A stretch of 64,000 nt of DNA from JAAYOS01 sp050950785 (GCA_050950785.1 JBMNIG010000010.1:62001-126000), one strand, 5' to 3'. Counted from the first letter of the stretch, positions 26,301-35,274 are shown. The notes: generated by a model not told the origin, from the sequence alone. Numbers and translations are program-made.

Positions 26301-26951
26301 TTATCTATATTCGGTAGCAAGTGACTTACTGTACGATTTCCGACGATAAATAAGAAGGTAGAGCAAATAACCGATTCCCGAGCCCATTATAACGTCAACG
26401 ATCGAATGCTGCTTTACAAAAACAGTGGACATACAGATAATGATCATCAGAGCAAATGAAGACCAAACGACCCATCGTCTTTTTCTAAGTGAACCATAGT
26501 CAGCGATAGAAACATGAGTTGCTATAGACATCAACACATGTAAGCTGGGAGCTGAGTTGACCGGACTATCTTTCAAGTATGTAAATGCCACCCAATTTCC
26601 AAACAAATTGTCTGGCAACACTGAAGGTCTAAGAAATATGCCGTTTGGATATATCATGTAGACAATGTTTGCAATGGTGAAGGACAGTACCGAGAACATC
26701 ATCAGTTTGCAGAAGCTTTCATATGATTTAAAGTAAAAATAAATCATAGGGGTGGCTTGATACAAATACCATATGTAATAAGGGACGATGAATGCAGGCA
26801 CAAATGGTATCAGGTCATCAAAACGAGAATACATATAATGGCTTGGTACCCTGATTTCGCCCTCTATTAGAAAAAACCAAACATTGACCAGACCGAAAAG
26901 CCCAAGCAGAATATTCATTGTATACTTTTGTCTTTTGGTGCTATGTAACAT
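26301..26951 (-). CDS. PAP2-family membrane phosphatase/transferase
   Basis: 216-aa membrane protein with about six transmembrane segments. It carries PAP2-type motifs in the C-terminal half: SAPSLHVLMSI (motif 2, catalytic His) around residue 140, and FVKQHSIVDVIMG (motif 3, His and Asp) around residue 183. This arrangement is most like the inositol-phosphorylceramide-synthase/AUR1-related branch of the superfamily, which acts on lipid phosphates at the outer membrane face. GGGAGGTATAG precedes the ATG. Monocistronic and divergent from the SRP RNA/dnaX operon. The substrate is unknown. Confidence 0.85.
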   Translation of the reverse strand: MLHSTKRQKYTMNILLGLFGLVNVWFFLIEGEIRVPSHYMYSRFDDLIPFVPAFIVPYYIWYLYQATPMIYFYFKSYESFCKLMMFSVLSFTIANIVYMIYPNGIFLRPSVLPDNLFGNWVAFTYLKDSPVNSAPSLHVLMSIATHVSIADYGSLRKRRWVVWSSFALMIIICMSTVFVKQHSIVDVIMGSGIGYLLYLLIYRRKSYSKSLATEYR

Positions 26952-27235
26952 CTATACCTCCCAAACTTCCTTGATAAATCTATCTTTTATGTTTTTGACC
27001 TTTAGCAATTATAAGCAAATCATTAGCAGCTATTAGAAGAAAATCGATATGAATACTGTAACGCTTGCGTATATCCTAAATGAATGCTAAAAGTGTAGTA
27101 TGTGCTCGTAATGAGCCATGTCGAGCTCCAATAAGGATAGGATGATGCTCAAATTATTGAGAAAAGCACAAATAATATAATAAAGTCAAAATGTAAACTC
27201 TTTATAAACAAACCATAAACAAAAACATAAAAAGA
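26952..27235. other. Divergent intergenic region between PAP2 gene and SRP RNA
   Basis: AT-rich noncoding stretch between divergently transcribed units. Apart from the SRP RNA promoter that begins at 27236, nothing recognisable was found. Confidence 0.5.
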
Positions 27236-27264
27236 TTGATTCGCACAAAGGTTCGTGTTATAAT
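27236..27264 (+). promoter_or_regulatory. Promoter of the SRP RNA/dnaX unit
   Basis: TTGATT (27236-27241), 17-bp spacer, TATAAT (27259-27264); transcription would start about 20 bp before the conserved RNA. Confidence 0.75.
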
Positions 27265-27290
27265 AAACCCCGACAACAGATGACTATACG

Positions 27291-27582
27291 CCATATGGCA
27301 AGACCGCACTAGCCGGGGAAGCAGCGGCTCCCTGTACCTGCAATCCGCTATAGCAGGGGTGAGTTCCCGCCCCCGGGTTTTGCGAGTTTCTGTCTGCCCC
27401 ATGCAAGAGGTGTTGAGGATCCGGTCCTGCGCAATCTGAGCCCGTGAACCATGTCAGGCGGGGAACCGAGCAGCATTAAGCGGTGTCTTCAGGTGTGCCG
27501 CGGGGAAGCTGTGTCTGAGCTGATTGCATGGGTAACGGGAGGTTCGCAGATTCAAAGGCGGGTGTGCGGTCTTGCGATATGG
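27291..27582 (+). ncRNA. ffs: Large signal recognition particle RNA (SRP RNA, scRNA type)
   Basis: About 290 nt. The closing helix is formed by GCAAGACCGCAC (27298-27309) and its perfect complement GTGCGGTCTTGC (27564-27575), extended by CCATAT/ATATGG. Inside are the Alu-domain landmarks near the 5' end (CTGTACCTGCAATCCGCT...AGCAGGG) and the S-domain with GGTCCTGCGCAAT, GAACCATGTCAGG, the asymmetric loop and AGCAGCATTAAG. These match the B. subtilis scRNA layout, so this is the long Gram-positive form. It partners Ffh in membrane-protein targeting. The position just upstream of dnaX is conserved in Firmicutes. Confidence 0.95.
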
Positions 27583-27615
27583 TGTATTTCTACTCATAGT
27601 TACGGAGGCGGGGTC

Positions 27616-29340
27616 ATGTATCAGGCGCTATACAGAAAGTGGCGTCCGATGGTTTTCTCGGATGTTGTCGGACAGCGCCACGTAACCGATACGTTACGTA
27701 AGCAAATTGAAACAAATCGCCTGTCCCACGCATACTTGTTTACAGGTACACGGGGTACAGGAAAAACAACATGCGCGAAAATACTTGCTAAGGCCGCAAA
27801 CTGTCTCGATCCAATCGGTGGCGAACCATGCAATAAGTGCTCTTCTTGCATTGGTATCAACAACGGATCTATCACAGATGTAAGCGAAATTGACGCCGCA
27901 TCATACACCGGAGTTGATAATATACGCGCTATCCGTGACGAAACGGCTTATTCGCCTTCCGAAGCGAAGATGCGTGTATATATTATAGACGAGTGTCATA
28001 TGCTGACATCCGGAGCCAATAACGCACTGCTTAAGACTCTGGAAGAGCCGCCGTCGCACGTTCTATTTATTCTGGCTACAACTGAACTAAATAAAGTTCC
28101 TGCCACGATCCTATCTCGCTGTCAGCTCTTTACATTCAGAAGACTGCAGCCGGAGGATATTGCGATCCGCATTAAGGAAATAGCAGCGGCTGAAAAAATA
28201 CCTTTAGAAGCTGATGCAGCGGAACTCCTTGCAAGAATTGCCGATGGCGCGCTACGAGATGCAATATCTATGCTAGACCAGTGCGCCGCATCGACCTCAG
28301 GAACAATAGGAACCGAACAAGTCCTCTCGGTAATTGGTCTTTCAACGGCTTCGGAGACTTTGAAGCTTGCTAGCGCATTGGCCACAGGTGATTCGGGTAC
28401 AGCGTTGAACATGCTGTCTGAAATGTATGCTAATGGTAAAGATCTTGCGGCTGTTCTAAATGAACTTGCCATGCTTTTGCGTGATCTATTAATATTAAAG
28501 ACTACAAACAACAGCAGGCTCCTGCTCGGAAATTACGATAAGAGCGAAATCGAGAGCATTGACATTAGCCGTATAAGGCTGATGAGCATGATAAATACAA
28601 TACAGGACACTCTAGCCGGCATGAAGCAAAGCCCAAACCGCCGGGTCGATGCCGAGCTTTGCCTTATAAAGCTATGCGACACAACACTGTCGGAAGGTTT
28701 TGAAGGTCTGGCTGCAAGAGTGGAGCATTTGGAGAACGCATACAGAAATTTGGGGAGCGCAAAGGTGAGTTCATCATTTACATTTAATGAGCCGGATAAG
28801 GCGTCACGGTCATCACCTGCCCCCCTGCAAGCGAAACCTGATAACCCAAACCACAACAACAGTAACAATAAGAATGAGCCTAGCTTGAACAGTGCTGGCT
28901 CATCGTATCATAAAAAAGAACAGCACAACCAGGAAGCGAATGTTGGATCTGCTCCTAGGTCCGTAGAAGCTGGCGAGGGTTCTAAAAATTCAGCTCAGCT
29001 TGGAGAGGCGCAGCTATGGGAGAGAATTCTACAGCAAGTCAAACCAAAGCTGGAGGTTTCCCAATTTTCTTTTCTGAGCACAATCAAAAAGCCCGTTTTG
29101 CAGGGATCCCGCCTATGCATCGTAACAGACTTGCCGGTTATGCAGAATATTTTGAATAAACCTGAGATCACAAATGCTATTGGCGAAGCAGCAAGCATCA
29201 TACTTGGGAAAAATATAAAGGCTGATATAATTGAGTCAGAAAGATTCAATTATAAGCAGACGAAGTTGAGCGATGATGATGCCCTTCAAAAACTTATTGA
29301 ACGCCAAAACAAGTTTGATAATATAAAAGTTGATAATTGA
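27616..29340 (+). CDS. dnaX: DNA polymerase III subunits gamma/tau
   Basis: 574-aa clamp-loader ATPase of the replicative polymerase. The start MYQALYRKWRP is the universal DnaX N-terminus and follows GGAGG, so translation begins at 27616. An in-frame start at 27451 would lie inside the SRP RNA and is rejected. Visible motifs are Walker A GTRGTGKTT (about residues 44-52), the zinc-binding Cys cluster (CLDPI, CNKCSSC, about 64-79), the DEXX-type Walker B DECHML and the sensor-1 region ATTELNKVP. The tau-like C-terminus contains a low-complexity Asn/Ser/Pro linker (about 395-460). Followed by ybaB and recR, the usual recombination-replication operon. Confidence 0.97.
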   Translation: MYQALYRKWRPMVFSDVVGQRHVTDTLRKQIETNRLSHAYLFTGTRGTGKTTCAKILAKAANCLDPIGGEPCNKCSSCIGINNGSITDVSEIDAASYTGVDNIRAIRDETAYSPSEAKMRVYIIDECHMLTSGANNALLKTLEEPPSHVLFILATTELNKVPATILSRCQLFTFRRLQPEDIAIRIKEIAAAEKIPLEADAAELLARIADGALRDAISMLDQCAASTSGTIGTEQVLSVIGLSTASETLKLASALATGDSGTALNMLSEMYANGKDLAAVLNELAMLLRDLLILKTTNNSRLLLGNYDKSEIESIDISRIRLMSMINTIQDTLAGMKQSPNRRVDAELCLIKLCDTTLSEGFEGLAARVEHLENAYRNLGSAKVSSSFTFNEPDKASRSSPAPLQAKPDNPNHNNSNNKNEPSLNSAGSSYHKKEQHNQEANVGSAPRSVEAGEGSKNSAQLGEAQLWERILQQVKPKLEVSQFSFLSTIKKPVLQGSRLCIVTDLPVMQNILNKPEITNAIGEAASIILGKNIKADIIESERFNYKQTKLSDDDALQKLIERQNKFDNIKVDN

Positions 29341-29369
29341 CATCAATAATTCATGAAACGAGGGATATT

Positions 29370-29711
29370 ATGGCGAGAAAGTTTCCAAACATGCCAGGTG
29401 GCGGCCAAAATAAAAATATGATGAAGCAAATTCAGAAAATGCAGCAGGATATGCTAAACCTCCAACAGGAGATGGAGGAACGCACTTTCACATCTACCGC
29501 TGGCGGCGGAGTAGTCACTGCGACGGTTACAGGTAAGAAAGTGCTGACATCCGTTGAAATAAAGCCGGAGGCAGTAGATCCTGATGATGTTGAAATGCTT
29601 CAGGATTTGATAGTAGCTGCTGTAAATGAAGCGATTCGAATAGCAGAGACCACTATGGAGGATGAGATGGCCCGCATTACAGGCGGAATGTCAATTCCCG
29701 GATTGTTCTAA
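29370..29711 (+). CDS. YbaB/EbfC nucleoid-associated protein
   Basis: 113-aa homologue of YbaB/EbfC, a small dimeric DNA-binding protein. The N-terminus (MARKFPNMPGGGQNK) leads into a Gln/Met-rich helix, then the conserved STAGGGVVTATVTGK and SVEIKPEAVDPDD segments. The start is set at 29370, behind GAGGGATATT; an in-frame start at 29337 would overlap the dnaX stop and has no ribosome site. It sits between dnaX and recR as in most Firmicutes. Confidence 0.95.
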   Translation: MARKFPNMPGGGQNKNMMKQIQKMQQDMLNLQQEMEERTFTSTAGGGVVTATVTGKKVLTSVEIKPEAVDPDDVEMLQDLIVAAVNEAIRIAETTMEDEMARITGGMSIPGLF

Positions 29712-29734
29712 TAGAGTCAAAAGGAAGTTAAAAC

Positions 29735-30334
29735 ATGCAATTTTTCCCCGCTCCGGTTGAAAATCTCATAGACCACTTTGCCCGTCTTCCCGGCATAGGG
29801 CGCAAGACGGCTCAAAGGCTTGCCTTCCACATTCTGTCCATGCCTGAACAGGATGCAAAATCATTTGCCGAGGCACTTGTAGGTGCCAAGACGGAGGTCA
29901 AGTTGTGCCGGTCTTGTCAAAACCTTACGGTTGATGAGCTGTGTACGATATGCTCGGCGCCGCGGCGGGACAAATCAACTATCTGCGTAGTTTCAGGTCC
30001 AAAGGACGTGGCCGCTATAGAGCGCACATGTGAATACAAAGGACTTTACCATGTTCTTCATGGTGTCATATCACCTATGAACCACGTAAGTCCTGACGAT
30101 ATTCGTATCAAGGAACTACTTGCCCGTATAAACAGTGGCGAAGTACGCGAAGTAATTATGGCTACAAACCCTGATACAGAGGGTGAAGCTACTGCGTTGT
30201 ACATCTCCAGACTTATTAGACCCTTTGATGTCAAAGTGACGCGTCTTGCCTATGGGATACCAATGGGCAGTCACCTGGAGTTTACCGACGAGGTTACTCT
30301 TGGCCGCGCACTCGAAGGACGCAGGGAAATCTAA
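29735..30334 (+). CDS. recR: Recombination mediator protein RecR
   Basis: 199-aa RecR, which with RecO/RecF loads RecA at gaps. The N-terminal helix-hairpin-helix (LPGIGRKTAQRLAFHIL, about residues 15-31), a C4 zinc finger (CRSCQNLT...CTICSAPRRD, about 57-76) and the Toprim domain (about 80-175, with ATNPDTEGEATALYI) are all present. It is last in the dnaX-ybaB-recR unit and is followed by a strong terminator. Confidence 0.97.
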   Translation: MQFFPAPVENLIDHFARLPGIGRKTAQRLAFHILSMPEQDAKSFAEALVGAKTEVKLCRSCQNLTVDELCTICSAPRRDKSTICVVSGPKDVAAIERTCEYKGLYHVLHGVISPMNHVSPDDIRIKELLARINSGEVREVIMATNPDTEGEATALYISRLIRPFDVKVTRLAYGIPMGSHLEFTDEVTLGRALEGRREI

Positions 30335-30346
30335 GTTTTGATTCAT

Positions 30347-30400
30347 AAAACCATAGTGAAAAGGTAAGTGGATTACCTTGAAACTATGGTTTTTCGCTTT
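30347..30400 (+). terminator. Rho-independent terminator after recR
   Basis: Long two-part hairpin: outer arms AAAACCATAGT (30347-30357) and ACTATGGTTTT (30383-30393), inner arms AAGGTAA/TTACCTT, followed by TCGCTTTTT. Confidence 0.85.
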
Positions 30401-30479
30401 TTAATGGTTATTTTGGTTACCGTATTGTAGAATATTGTGAGTATTATACGATGTGTAGTATAATTTTTGGGGGTTGGGT

Positions 30480-31019
30480 ATGTCACTTAGGAATGGTATT
30501 TATATAATAACTGGAATAATGGCTTCAGGAAAATCCACTGTTGCGCAATTACTAGCAGAGCAGTTTGAAAAAGGCGTTCATGTACGCGGGGATATATTTC
30601 GGCGGATGATTGTAAGTGGAAGGGCCGAGATGACACCCGAACATTCTCAACTGGCTTTTGAGCAGTTGACGCTTCGCTATAGGATTGCAGCAGAAGTGGC
30701 TCAGATGTATTTCGATGCAGGGTTTTCCGTAGTTGTTCAGGATAATTATTTGGGGAAGAATGCGCAGATTTTTATCGGTCAATTTGAATCGAAGCCGGCT
30801 TATTTAATAACCTTGAACCCAAGTGTTGACGCGGTAAAAGAAAGGGAAAGAACTCGAAACAAGAAAGGCTATACTTCGTGGGACGTTGAATCACTTCACG
30901 ATGCGTTGGTCAATGAAAATCCCCGAATTGGTCTATGGATAGATTCGACACATATGACACCTGAAGAAACGGTGGCAGAGATCGTAAAGCGTGCTGAAGC
31001 TGAGGCGAGGATTTTGTAA
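30480..31019 (+). CDS. P-loop kinase (AAA_33/zeta-toxin-like)
   Basis: 179-aa soluble P-loop NTPase. Walker A is TGIMASGKST (about residues 11-20). Further features are RGDIFRRM (acceptor-side Asp/Arg), VVVQDNYLG (Walker-B-like) and a basic lid, KERERTRNKKGY. The size and motifs match the AAA_33 group that includes antibiotic, nucleotide and sugar-phosphate kinases and zeta-type kinases. No antitoxin is adjacent, so a zeta toxin is unlikely. The start at ATG 30480 is preceded by a G-rich stretch; a TTG two codons earlier is possible. Confidence 0.75.
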   Translation: MSLRNGIYIITGIMASGKSTVAQLLAEQFEKGVHVRGDIFRRMIVSGRAEMTPEHSQLAFEQLTLRYRIAAEVAQMYFDAGFSVVVQDNYLGKNAQIFIGQFESKPAYLITLNPSVDAVKERERTRNKKGYTSWDVESLHDALVNENPRIGLWIDSTHMTPEETVAEIVKRAEAEARIL

Positions 31020-31131
31020 TCATGTGTTGAAATTAAAGTCTGTTTTGAACTTTTAAAGCGGGCTTTTTGGTAGAGTATGTTAAATGGCCAGGAGCAACTC
31101 TCGCCATTAAAGAAAAATACCGGGCGTTTTT

Positions 31132-31263
31132 ATGAAAAGATCAGAATATGCTTTAGCAAGTGTTTTCAAAGAAAACGATAACTGGCATGAAAACATAGTT
31201 TGTTGGGTTATGGAAGCCCTCCAAACCATGTTTTTGTGCGCCTCACTTGTCGATTATCAATAA
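31132..31263 (+). CDS. Possible 43-aa small protein or gene fragment
   Basis: ATG 31132 opens a 43-codon frame (MKRSEYALASVFKEND at the start, three Trp/Cys-rich turns later) that ends just before the promoter of the DUF2975 gene. The composition looks protein-like, but the ribosome site is poor (CCGGGCG), so it may be the remnant of a larger gene. Confidence 0.3.
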   Translation: MKRSEYALASVFKENDNWHENIVCWVMEALQTMFLCASLVDYQ

Positions 31264-31270
31264 ATAATTG

Positions 31271-31299
31271 TTGACAAACAACATGTGTGAAATTATAAT
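31271..31299 (+). promoter_or_regulatory. Consensus promoter for the DUF2975/HTH pair
   Basis: TTGACA (31271-31276), 17-bp spacer, TATAAT (31294-31299). TTGTTGACAAACAACA covering the -35 is an imperfect inverted repeat (TTGTT/AACAA) and a candidate autoregulatory site for the HTH protein encoded downstream. Confidence 0.75.
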
Positions 31300-31333
31300 G
31301 TGATCGATAAGATATCGAGGAGGGTTAATTGTT

Positions 31334-31813
31334 ATGAAGGTTGATATCGCGTCCAAAATACTAAAAGCATTATTGATTTTATTTGCGCTAGGCGTAATTT
31401 TTGCCGGGGTATATGTTTTGCCGACTTTGGCCAATGAAATGGTGGACATATATCCGGAACTTGAGTATGCTAAGCTGCCCATACTTATTGCCTGTGAAAT
31501 ATTGCTGGGATTATTGATGACTGGGGTTGGTATTATAATGTACCTATTAGTATTATTTGATCGTGGAAACACATTTAGCTTCAGATTTACTAAGGGCTTA
31601 GAAATATTAACTGCAATGTGCATTATAGCGACGATTGGTATAATGTTATTGTTTGGTTATATGAAAACCTTTGGCGGCCCTGGTCCCTTGCCGAGTATGG
31701 TAATGGCTTGCTCAATAATTGTCATATGGATAATAGCAGCAGTGATTATGTTGCTTAGGAGCATCGTCAAAAAGGCCATGGTGTATAAAGATGATTATGA
31801 CTTGACTGTGTAG
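31334..31813 (+). CDS. DUF2975 membrane protein
   Basis: 159-aa membrane protein with four predicted transmembrane helices, matching the DUF2975 (YoaS-like) family. These proteins are regularly encoded immediately before a very small XRE-type regulator (YozG-like), exactly as here. The molecular function is unknown; the arrangement suggests the membrane protein controls, or is controlled by, the regulator. GAGGAGGG precedes the ATG. Confidence 0.85.
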   Translation: MKVDIASKILKALLILFALGVIFAGVYVLPTLANEMVDIYPELEYAKLPILIACEILLGLLMTGVGIIMYLLVLFDRGNTFSFRFTKGLEILTAMCIIATIGIMLLFGYMKTFGGPGPLPSMVMACSIIVIWIIAAVIMLLRSIVKKAMVYKDDYDLTV

Positions 31814-31822
31814 GTGACGATT

Positions 31823-32029
31823 GTGATAAGAGTTAATTTGGACGTTATGTTGGCAAAGAGAAAAATGAGTGTAAGTGAATTGAGCGAAAGGGTTGGAATC
31901 ACGATTTCGAACATTTCCATATTGAAGAATGGCAAAGCAAAGGCAATAAGGTTTAGCACCTTAGACGCAATATGCAAAGCGCTGGACTGTCAACCGGGGG
32001 ATATATTAGAATACGAGAGTGAAAATTAA
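31823..32029 (+). CDS. Small XRE-family HTH regulator (YozG-like)
   Basis: About 68 aa, consisting of essentially one Cro/CI helix-turn-helix: MLAKRKMSVSELSERVGITISNISILKNGKAKAIRF, given as the region around residues 8-45, then LDAICKALDCQPGDILEYE. GTG 31823 is preferred because AGGTGA lies five bases upstream and the resulting MIRVNLDVM matches the usual start of this subfamily; a GTG at 31814 abuts the preceding stop. Partner of the DUF2975 protein. A terminator follows. Confidence 0.88.
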   Translation: MIRVNLDVMLAKRKMSVSELSERVGITISNISILKNGKAKAIRFSTLDAICKALDCQPGDILEYESEN

Positions 32030-32049
32030 AGCTATCTCACGATGCTATT

Positions 32050-32092
32050 GCGACCATTATCGGTAGCAGTGCCGCTATAATGGTTGCTTTTT
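32050..32092 (+). terminator. Terminator after the DUF2975/HTH pair
   Basis: Arms GCGACCATTAT (32050-32060) and ATAATGGTTGC (32077-32087) followed by TTTTTT. The remaining bases up to 32362 are AT-rich, and I see no gene there. Confidence 0.85.
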
Positions 32093-32362
32093 TATGTCCT
32101 TTTTCATGAAGCCATCACCTGAAAACGCTTATTAGGAAAATTATATATGCAATACCAAGTTACATCCAGAAGCATTAAATAACTTACGGGAAAATATATT
32201 TATTTTACTGAGTTTTTGTGAGATAATGGTTATAAAATATTAGAGACAACTCATTGAGGATAAATCTTTGAAATGTGAGGTTGTTCACATTGGAAAAGAA
32301 CTTACTTATTGATACAAGAAGGCATTGAAACAAGTCTATAAGTTTATACGTAAGGTATATGT

Positions 32363-32818
32363 ATGGTGATATGTATGTCAAAAATTTGCATTAGGGCAGC
32401 TAAAATATCCGATTATCATGATATATTCATGTTGAACCAGGATCTTGGATATTATTATCCTGAGGAAAAAGTTAAGGACAGGATTGCATACATAACCGAA
32501 AACACAAAAGATGTTATTTTTGTCGCAGAACTCGCTGGAGAGGTAGTCGGCTATATCCACGGAAGTCCATATGAGAATCTATATAATGACCCGCAAGTCA
32601 ATATTATGGCTTTCGTGGTAAAAGAAAGGTATAGAAAAAGCGGTATAGGAAGCGACTTGATCAATACCCTTGAAACGTGGGCAAAAGAGAACGGGTTTAA
32701 CGGGATGAGATTGGTATCCGGATTTGACAGGCTGGATGCTCATAGGTTCTATCAAAATCATGGCTACATCTTCAGAAAAAATCAAAAGAATTTTATCAAG
32801 TCTTTTAATATAGACTAG
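32363..32818 (+). CDS. GNAT family N-acetyltransferase
   Basis: 151-aa single-domain GNAT enzyme that would transfer an acetyl group from acetyl-CoA. Motif A is visible as VKERYRKSGIGSDLINTLETWAKENG (about residues 87-112; Q/RxxGxG/A form). The flanking strands IMAFVV and GMRLVSGFDRLDAHRFYQNHGY fit the fold. The acceptor is unknown. Two in-frame starts are possible (32363 and 32375); TAAGG lies seven bases before the first. Monocistronic. Confidence 0.88.
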   Translation: MVICMSKICIRAAKISDYHDIFMLNQDLGYYYPEEKVKDRIAYITENTKDVIFVAELAGEVVGYIHGSPYENLYNDPQVNIMAFVVKERYRKSGIGSDLINTLETWAKENGFNGMRLVSGFDRLDAHRFYQNHGYIFRKNQKNFIKSFNID

Positions 32819-32929
32819 ATATAGGGTAAAACGAAAACTGCTGCGGTTCTATACATATCTCAAAAAATATAAAGGATCAGTCATATAAGCAATGTAGTAA
32901 AATAGATGCTATTATTAATATGAAAGGAA

Positions 32930-33298
32930 GTGGTCAAAATCAGGTTTTTCAAGACCATGTTATTTCTTGCGATTGTAATTGTTATACTTGCATTATTAAC
33001 TTCTTTTTGGTCCCACATGAAGCTGGAAGTGACAAATCCTTTGGCAAGCGGACGTGGCTTGTTCAAAATACTCTTTACCAACACCGAATATGTTGAAATA
33101 CAGGAGTCGCCGCGTGTTATACTGGCGAAACCTGATAATGCCTTTGATCTGTTGCTCAAAAAAATGCAAGATGAGGGATATACCCATATTGAAGAAGAAA
33201 CTTTGGGAAGTATGCGGGTTTTTGAAAAGGATGGCAAGAGGGAGAGGTTATTCATCTCAACTAATAAATATTTCTCTAAATGGATATGGGAAAAGTAG
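32930..33298 (+). CDS. Membrane-anchored small protein, unknown function
   Basis: 122-aa protein with one N-terminal hydrophobic helix (about residues 8-26) and a short extracytoplasmic alpha/beta domain. No known motif. The GTG start is uncertain because AAAGGA is very close to it. It ends 61 bp before the CoA-disulfide reductase gene on the same strand. Confidence 0.6.
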   Translation: MVKIRFFKTMLFLAIVIVILALLTSFWSHMKLEVTNPLASGRGLFKILFTNTEYVEIQESPRVILAKPDNAFDLLLKKMQDEGYTHIEEETLGSMRVFEKDGKRERLFISTNKYFSKWIWEK

Positions 33299-33359
33299 TA
33301 CATAATATGTGGCTTGTACTTTAGTGAAAACATAGTATACAAAGGTGGTATAAACAGAT

Positions 33360-35021
33360 ATGGCTAAATACGTAATAGTCGGAGGAGTAGCGGGGGGAGC
33401 CTCGGCTGCGGCACGATTAAGGAGACTTGCCGAGCATGATGAGATAATCCTTCTTGAGCGCGGGAACTATGTATCCTTTGCCAACTGCGGACTGCCGTAT
33501 TATATTGGCAGAACGATTCAAGATCGCAGAGACCTCATAGTCCAGACTCCTGAGGATCTGAAGGTTCGATTCAATATAGATGTACGGATCAACAGCAATG
33601 TAGTTAAGATCGATCGTGATAGAAAGACAGTAACAGTCGAGCATCTTGGTGATACATACGAGCTTGATTACGACAAACTTATACTATCGCCCGGCTCATC
33701 TCCGATTAGACCGCCCATTAAAGGTGCTGACAGTGAAAATGTATTTACTGTCTGGACGATACCCGATACAGACAAGATCACATCATATCTTAAGTCACAT
33801 CAATGCAAAAACGCGGTTGTGATCGGTGGTGGTTTTATCGGGATCGAGATGGCCGAGAATCTCAGGGAGATCGGCCTTGATGTCACCATTGTCGAGATGT
33901 TGGATCAGGTCATGAACAATCTTGACTTTGAGATGGCTCAGTATGTCCACATGGAGCTCAATTCCAAAGGCGTAAAGCTGATTTTGGGAAATGGTGTTGA
34001 AGAAATCGCAAGCGGCGAAAAAGGAAGCGTTGTAAGACTAGGTGACGGTCGAGAGATACCTGCGGACATAATAATCATGTCTGTTGGCGTACGTCCTAAT
34101 AGTGAACTGGCAAGGGATGCCGGACTGGAAATAGGTGTGAGAGGACATATCATTGTTGATGATATGCTTTGCACCTCTGATCCCGATATATACGCCGTTG
34201 GAGATGCGATTGAGGTTGTAGATTTCATTACCAAGCAGAAAACGGCTATACCGCTCGCAGGGCCGGCGAACAAACAGGGGAGACTCGCGGCTGATAATAT
34301 AATGGGATTAAATCATCCCTATCGTGGCACTCAGGGTACATCAGTTGCAAAGGTATTTAGCAAGACTGTCGCTTCAACAGGGATAACTGAAAAGCGACTC
34401 ATGGCCGAAGGCAAGAAGTTGCATGAAGATTACGAAGTTATCTACACGCATTCAAACAATCATGCAGGATATTACCCGGGAGGTAGTCCAATACACTTGA
34501 AAGTGATTTTTGCCCCGCAGACTGGTAGGATACTTGGCGCGCAGGCTGTGGGGGAAGACGGAACCGACAAACGCATCGATGTGATCGCGACGTGTATTAG
34601 GCTTAACGCAACCACAGAAGACCTGCAATATCTAGAGCTTGCATATGCACCGCCTTTTAACACCGCTAAAGACCCGGTCAACTTTGCAGGATACGTCGCA
34701 GAAAATATCAGAAGCGGCTTGATGGAGCCTATCCATTGGCATGAGTTGCCTTCCCTTGATAGGAATAGATATCAAATAGTAGATGTCAGGACCAAATCTG
34801 AATACTCTAAGGGTTCGATAGATGGAAGTGTACTAATGCCTGTAGATGATTTGCGACAGATGCTAGATCGTATAGACAAAACCAAGACTGTAGTTCTATT
34901 TTGTAAATCTGCTGTACGGTCGTATATTGCAGCGCGTATTTTGATGCAAAATGGATTTAAGGTAAAGAATGTGATGGGTGGCTGGCTAACTTATGAGGCA
35001 CTGAGTTATAAACCTGTATGA
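33360..35021 (+). CDS. CoA-disulfide reductase with C-terminal rhodanese domain
   Basis: 553-aa flavoprotein of the pyridine nucleotide-disulfide oxidoreductase family. It has an N-terminal FAD-binding GGVAGGASAAA (residues 8-18), the single redox-active Cys43 (FANCGLPYYIG) typical of CoA-disulfide reductase, NADH oxidase and NADH peroxidase, a second Rossmann motif VVIGGGFIGIEMAENL (about 155), and GDAIEV near 278. A rhodanese domain (about residues 460-550, active Cys in LFCKSAVRS) is fused at the C-terminus. Such fusions reduce CoA-persulfide/polysulfide or CoA disulfides, and in anaerobes are linked to thiol redox and sulfur metabolism. GGTGG precedes the ATG. Confidence 0.93.
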   Translation: MAKYVIVGGVAGGASAAARLRRLAEHDEIILLERGNYVSFANCGLPYYIGRTIQDRRDLIVQTPEDLKVRFNIDVRINSNVVKIDRDRKTVTVEHLGDTYELDYDKLILSPGSSPIRPPIKGADSENVFTVWTIPDTDKITSYLKSHQCKNAVVIGGGFIGIEMAENLREIGLDVTIVEMLDQVMNNLDFEMAQYVHMELNSKGVKLILGNGVEEIASGEKGSVVRLGDGREIPADIIIMSVGVRPNSELARDAGLEIGVRGHIIVDDMLCTSDPDIYAVGDAIEVVDFITKQKTAIPLAGPANKQGRLAADNIMGLNHPYRGTQGTSVAKVFSKTVASTGITEKRLMAEGKKLHEDYEVIYTHSNNHAGYYPGGSPIHLKVIFAPQTGRILGAQAVGEDGTDKRIDVIATCIRLNATTEDLQYLELAYAPPFNTAKDPVNFAGYVAENIRSGLMEPIHWHELPSLDRNRYQIVDVRTKSEYSKGSIDGSVLMPVDDLRQMLDRIDKTKTVVLFCKSAVRSYIAARILMQNGFKVKNVMGGWLTYEALSYKPV

Positions 35022-35245
35022 TAGAACAAAAACCACTTATTCCAAACCTATTTAGACTTTAAGCTAGCAAATCCAAAAAGCAAATAAAAACCTAGCGCTA
35101 CAGAAGCTGGAGTCCCTATTGCCTCGATATTTGAAGCCAGCTCATAGACTGGAATCATCTTTTTGATCGTCTAGTCACTAACGGAACTGGCCTTACAGTT
35201 TTAAGATAGCAAGTGGCTGATTTTTAAACAGTATTCCGAGAACTA

Positions 35246-35274
35246 TTGTAAATGTGCATCTCCAATGATATAAT
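35246..35274 (+). promoter_or_regulatory. Promoter of the UvrD/PcrA-like helicase gene
   Basis: TTGTAA (35246-35251), 17-bp spacer, TATAAT (35269-35274), about 45 bp before the start codon. Confidence 0.65.

Noticed and set aside
27451..27615. 55-codon N-terminal extension of dnaX
   Set aside because: It lies inside the SRP RNA and MYQALYRKWRP is the family start, with its own GGAGG.
30480..31019. Zeta-type toxin of a toxin-antitoxin pair
   Set aside because: The kinase motifs fit AAA_33 generally, and no small antitoxin gene precedes it on the same transcript.
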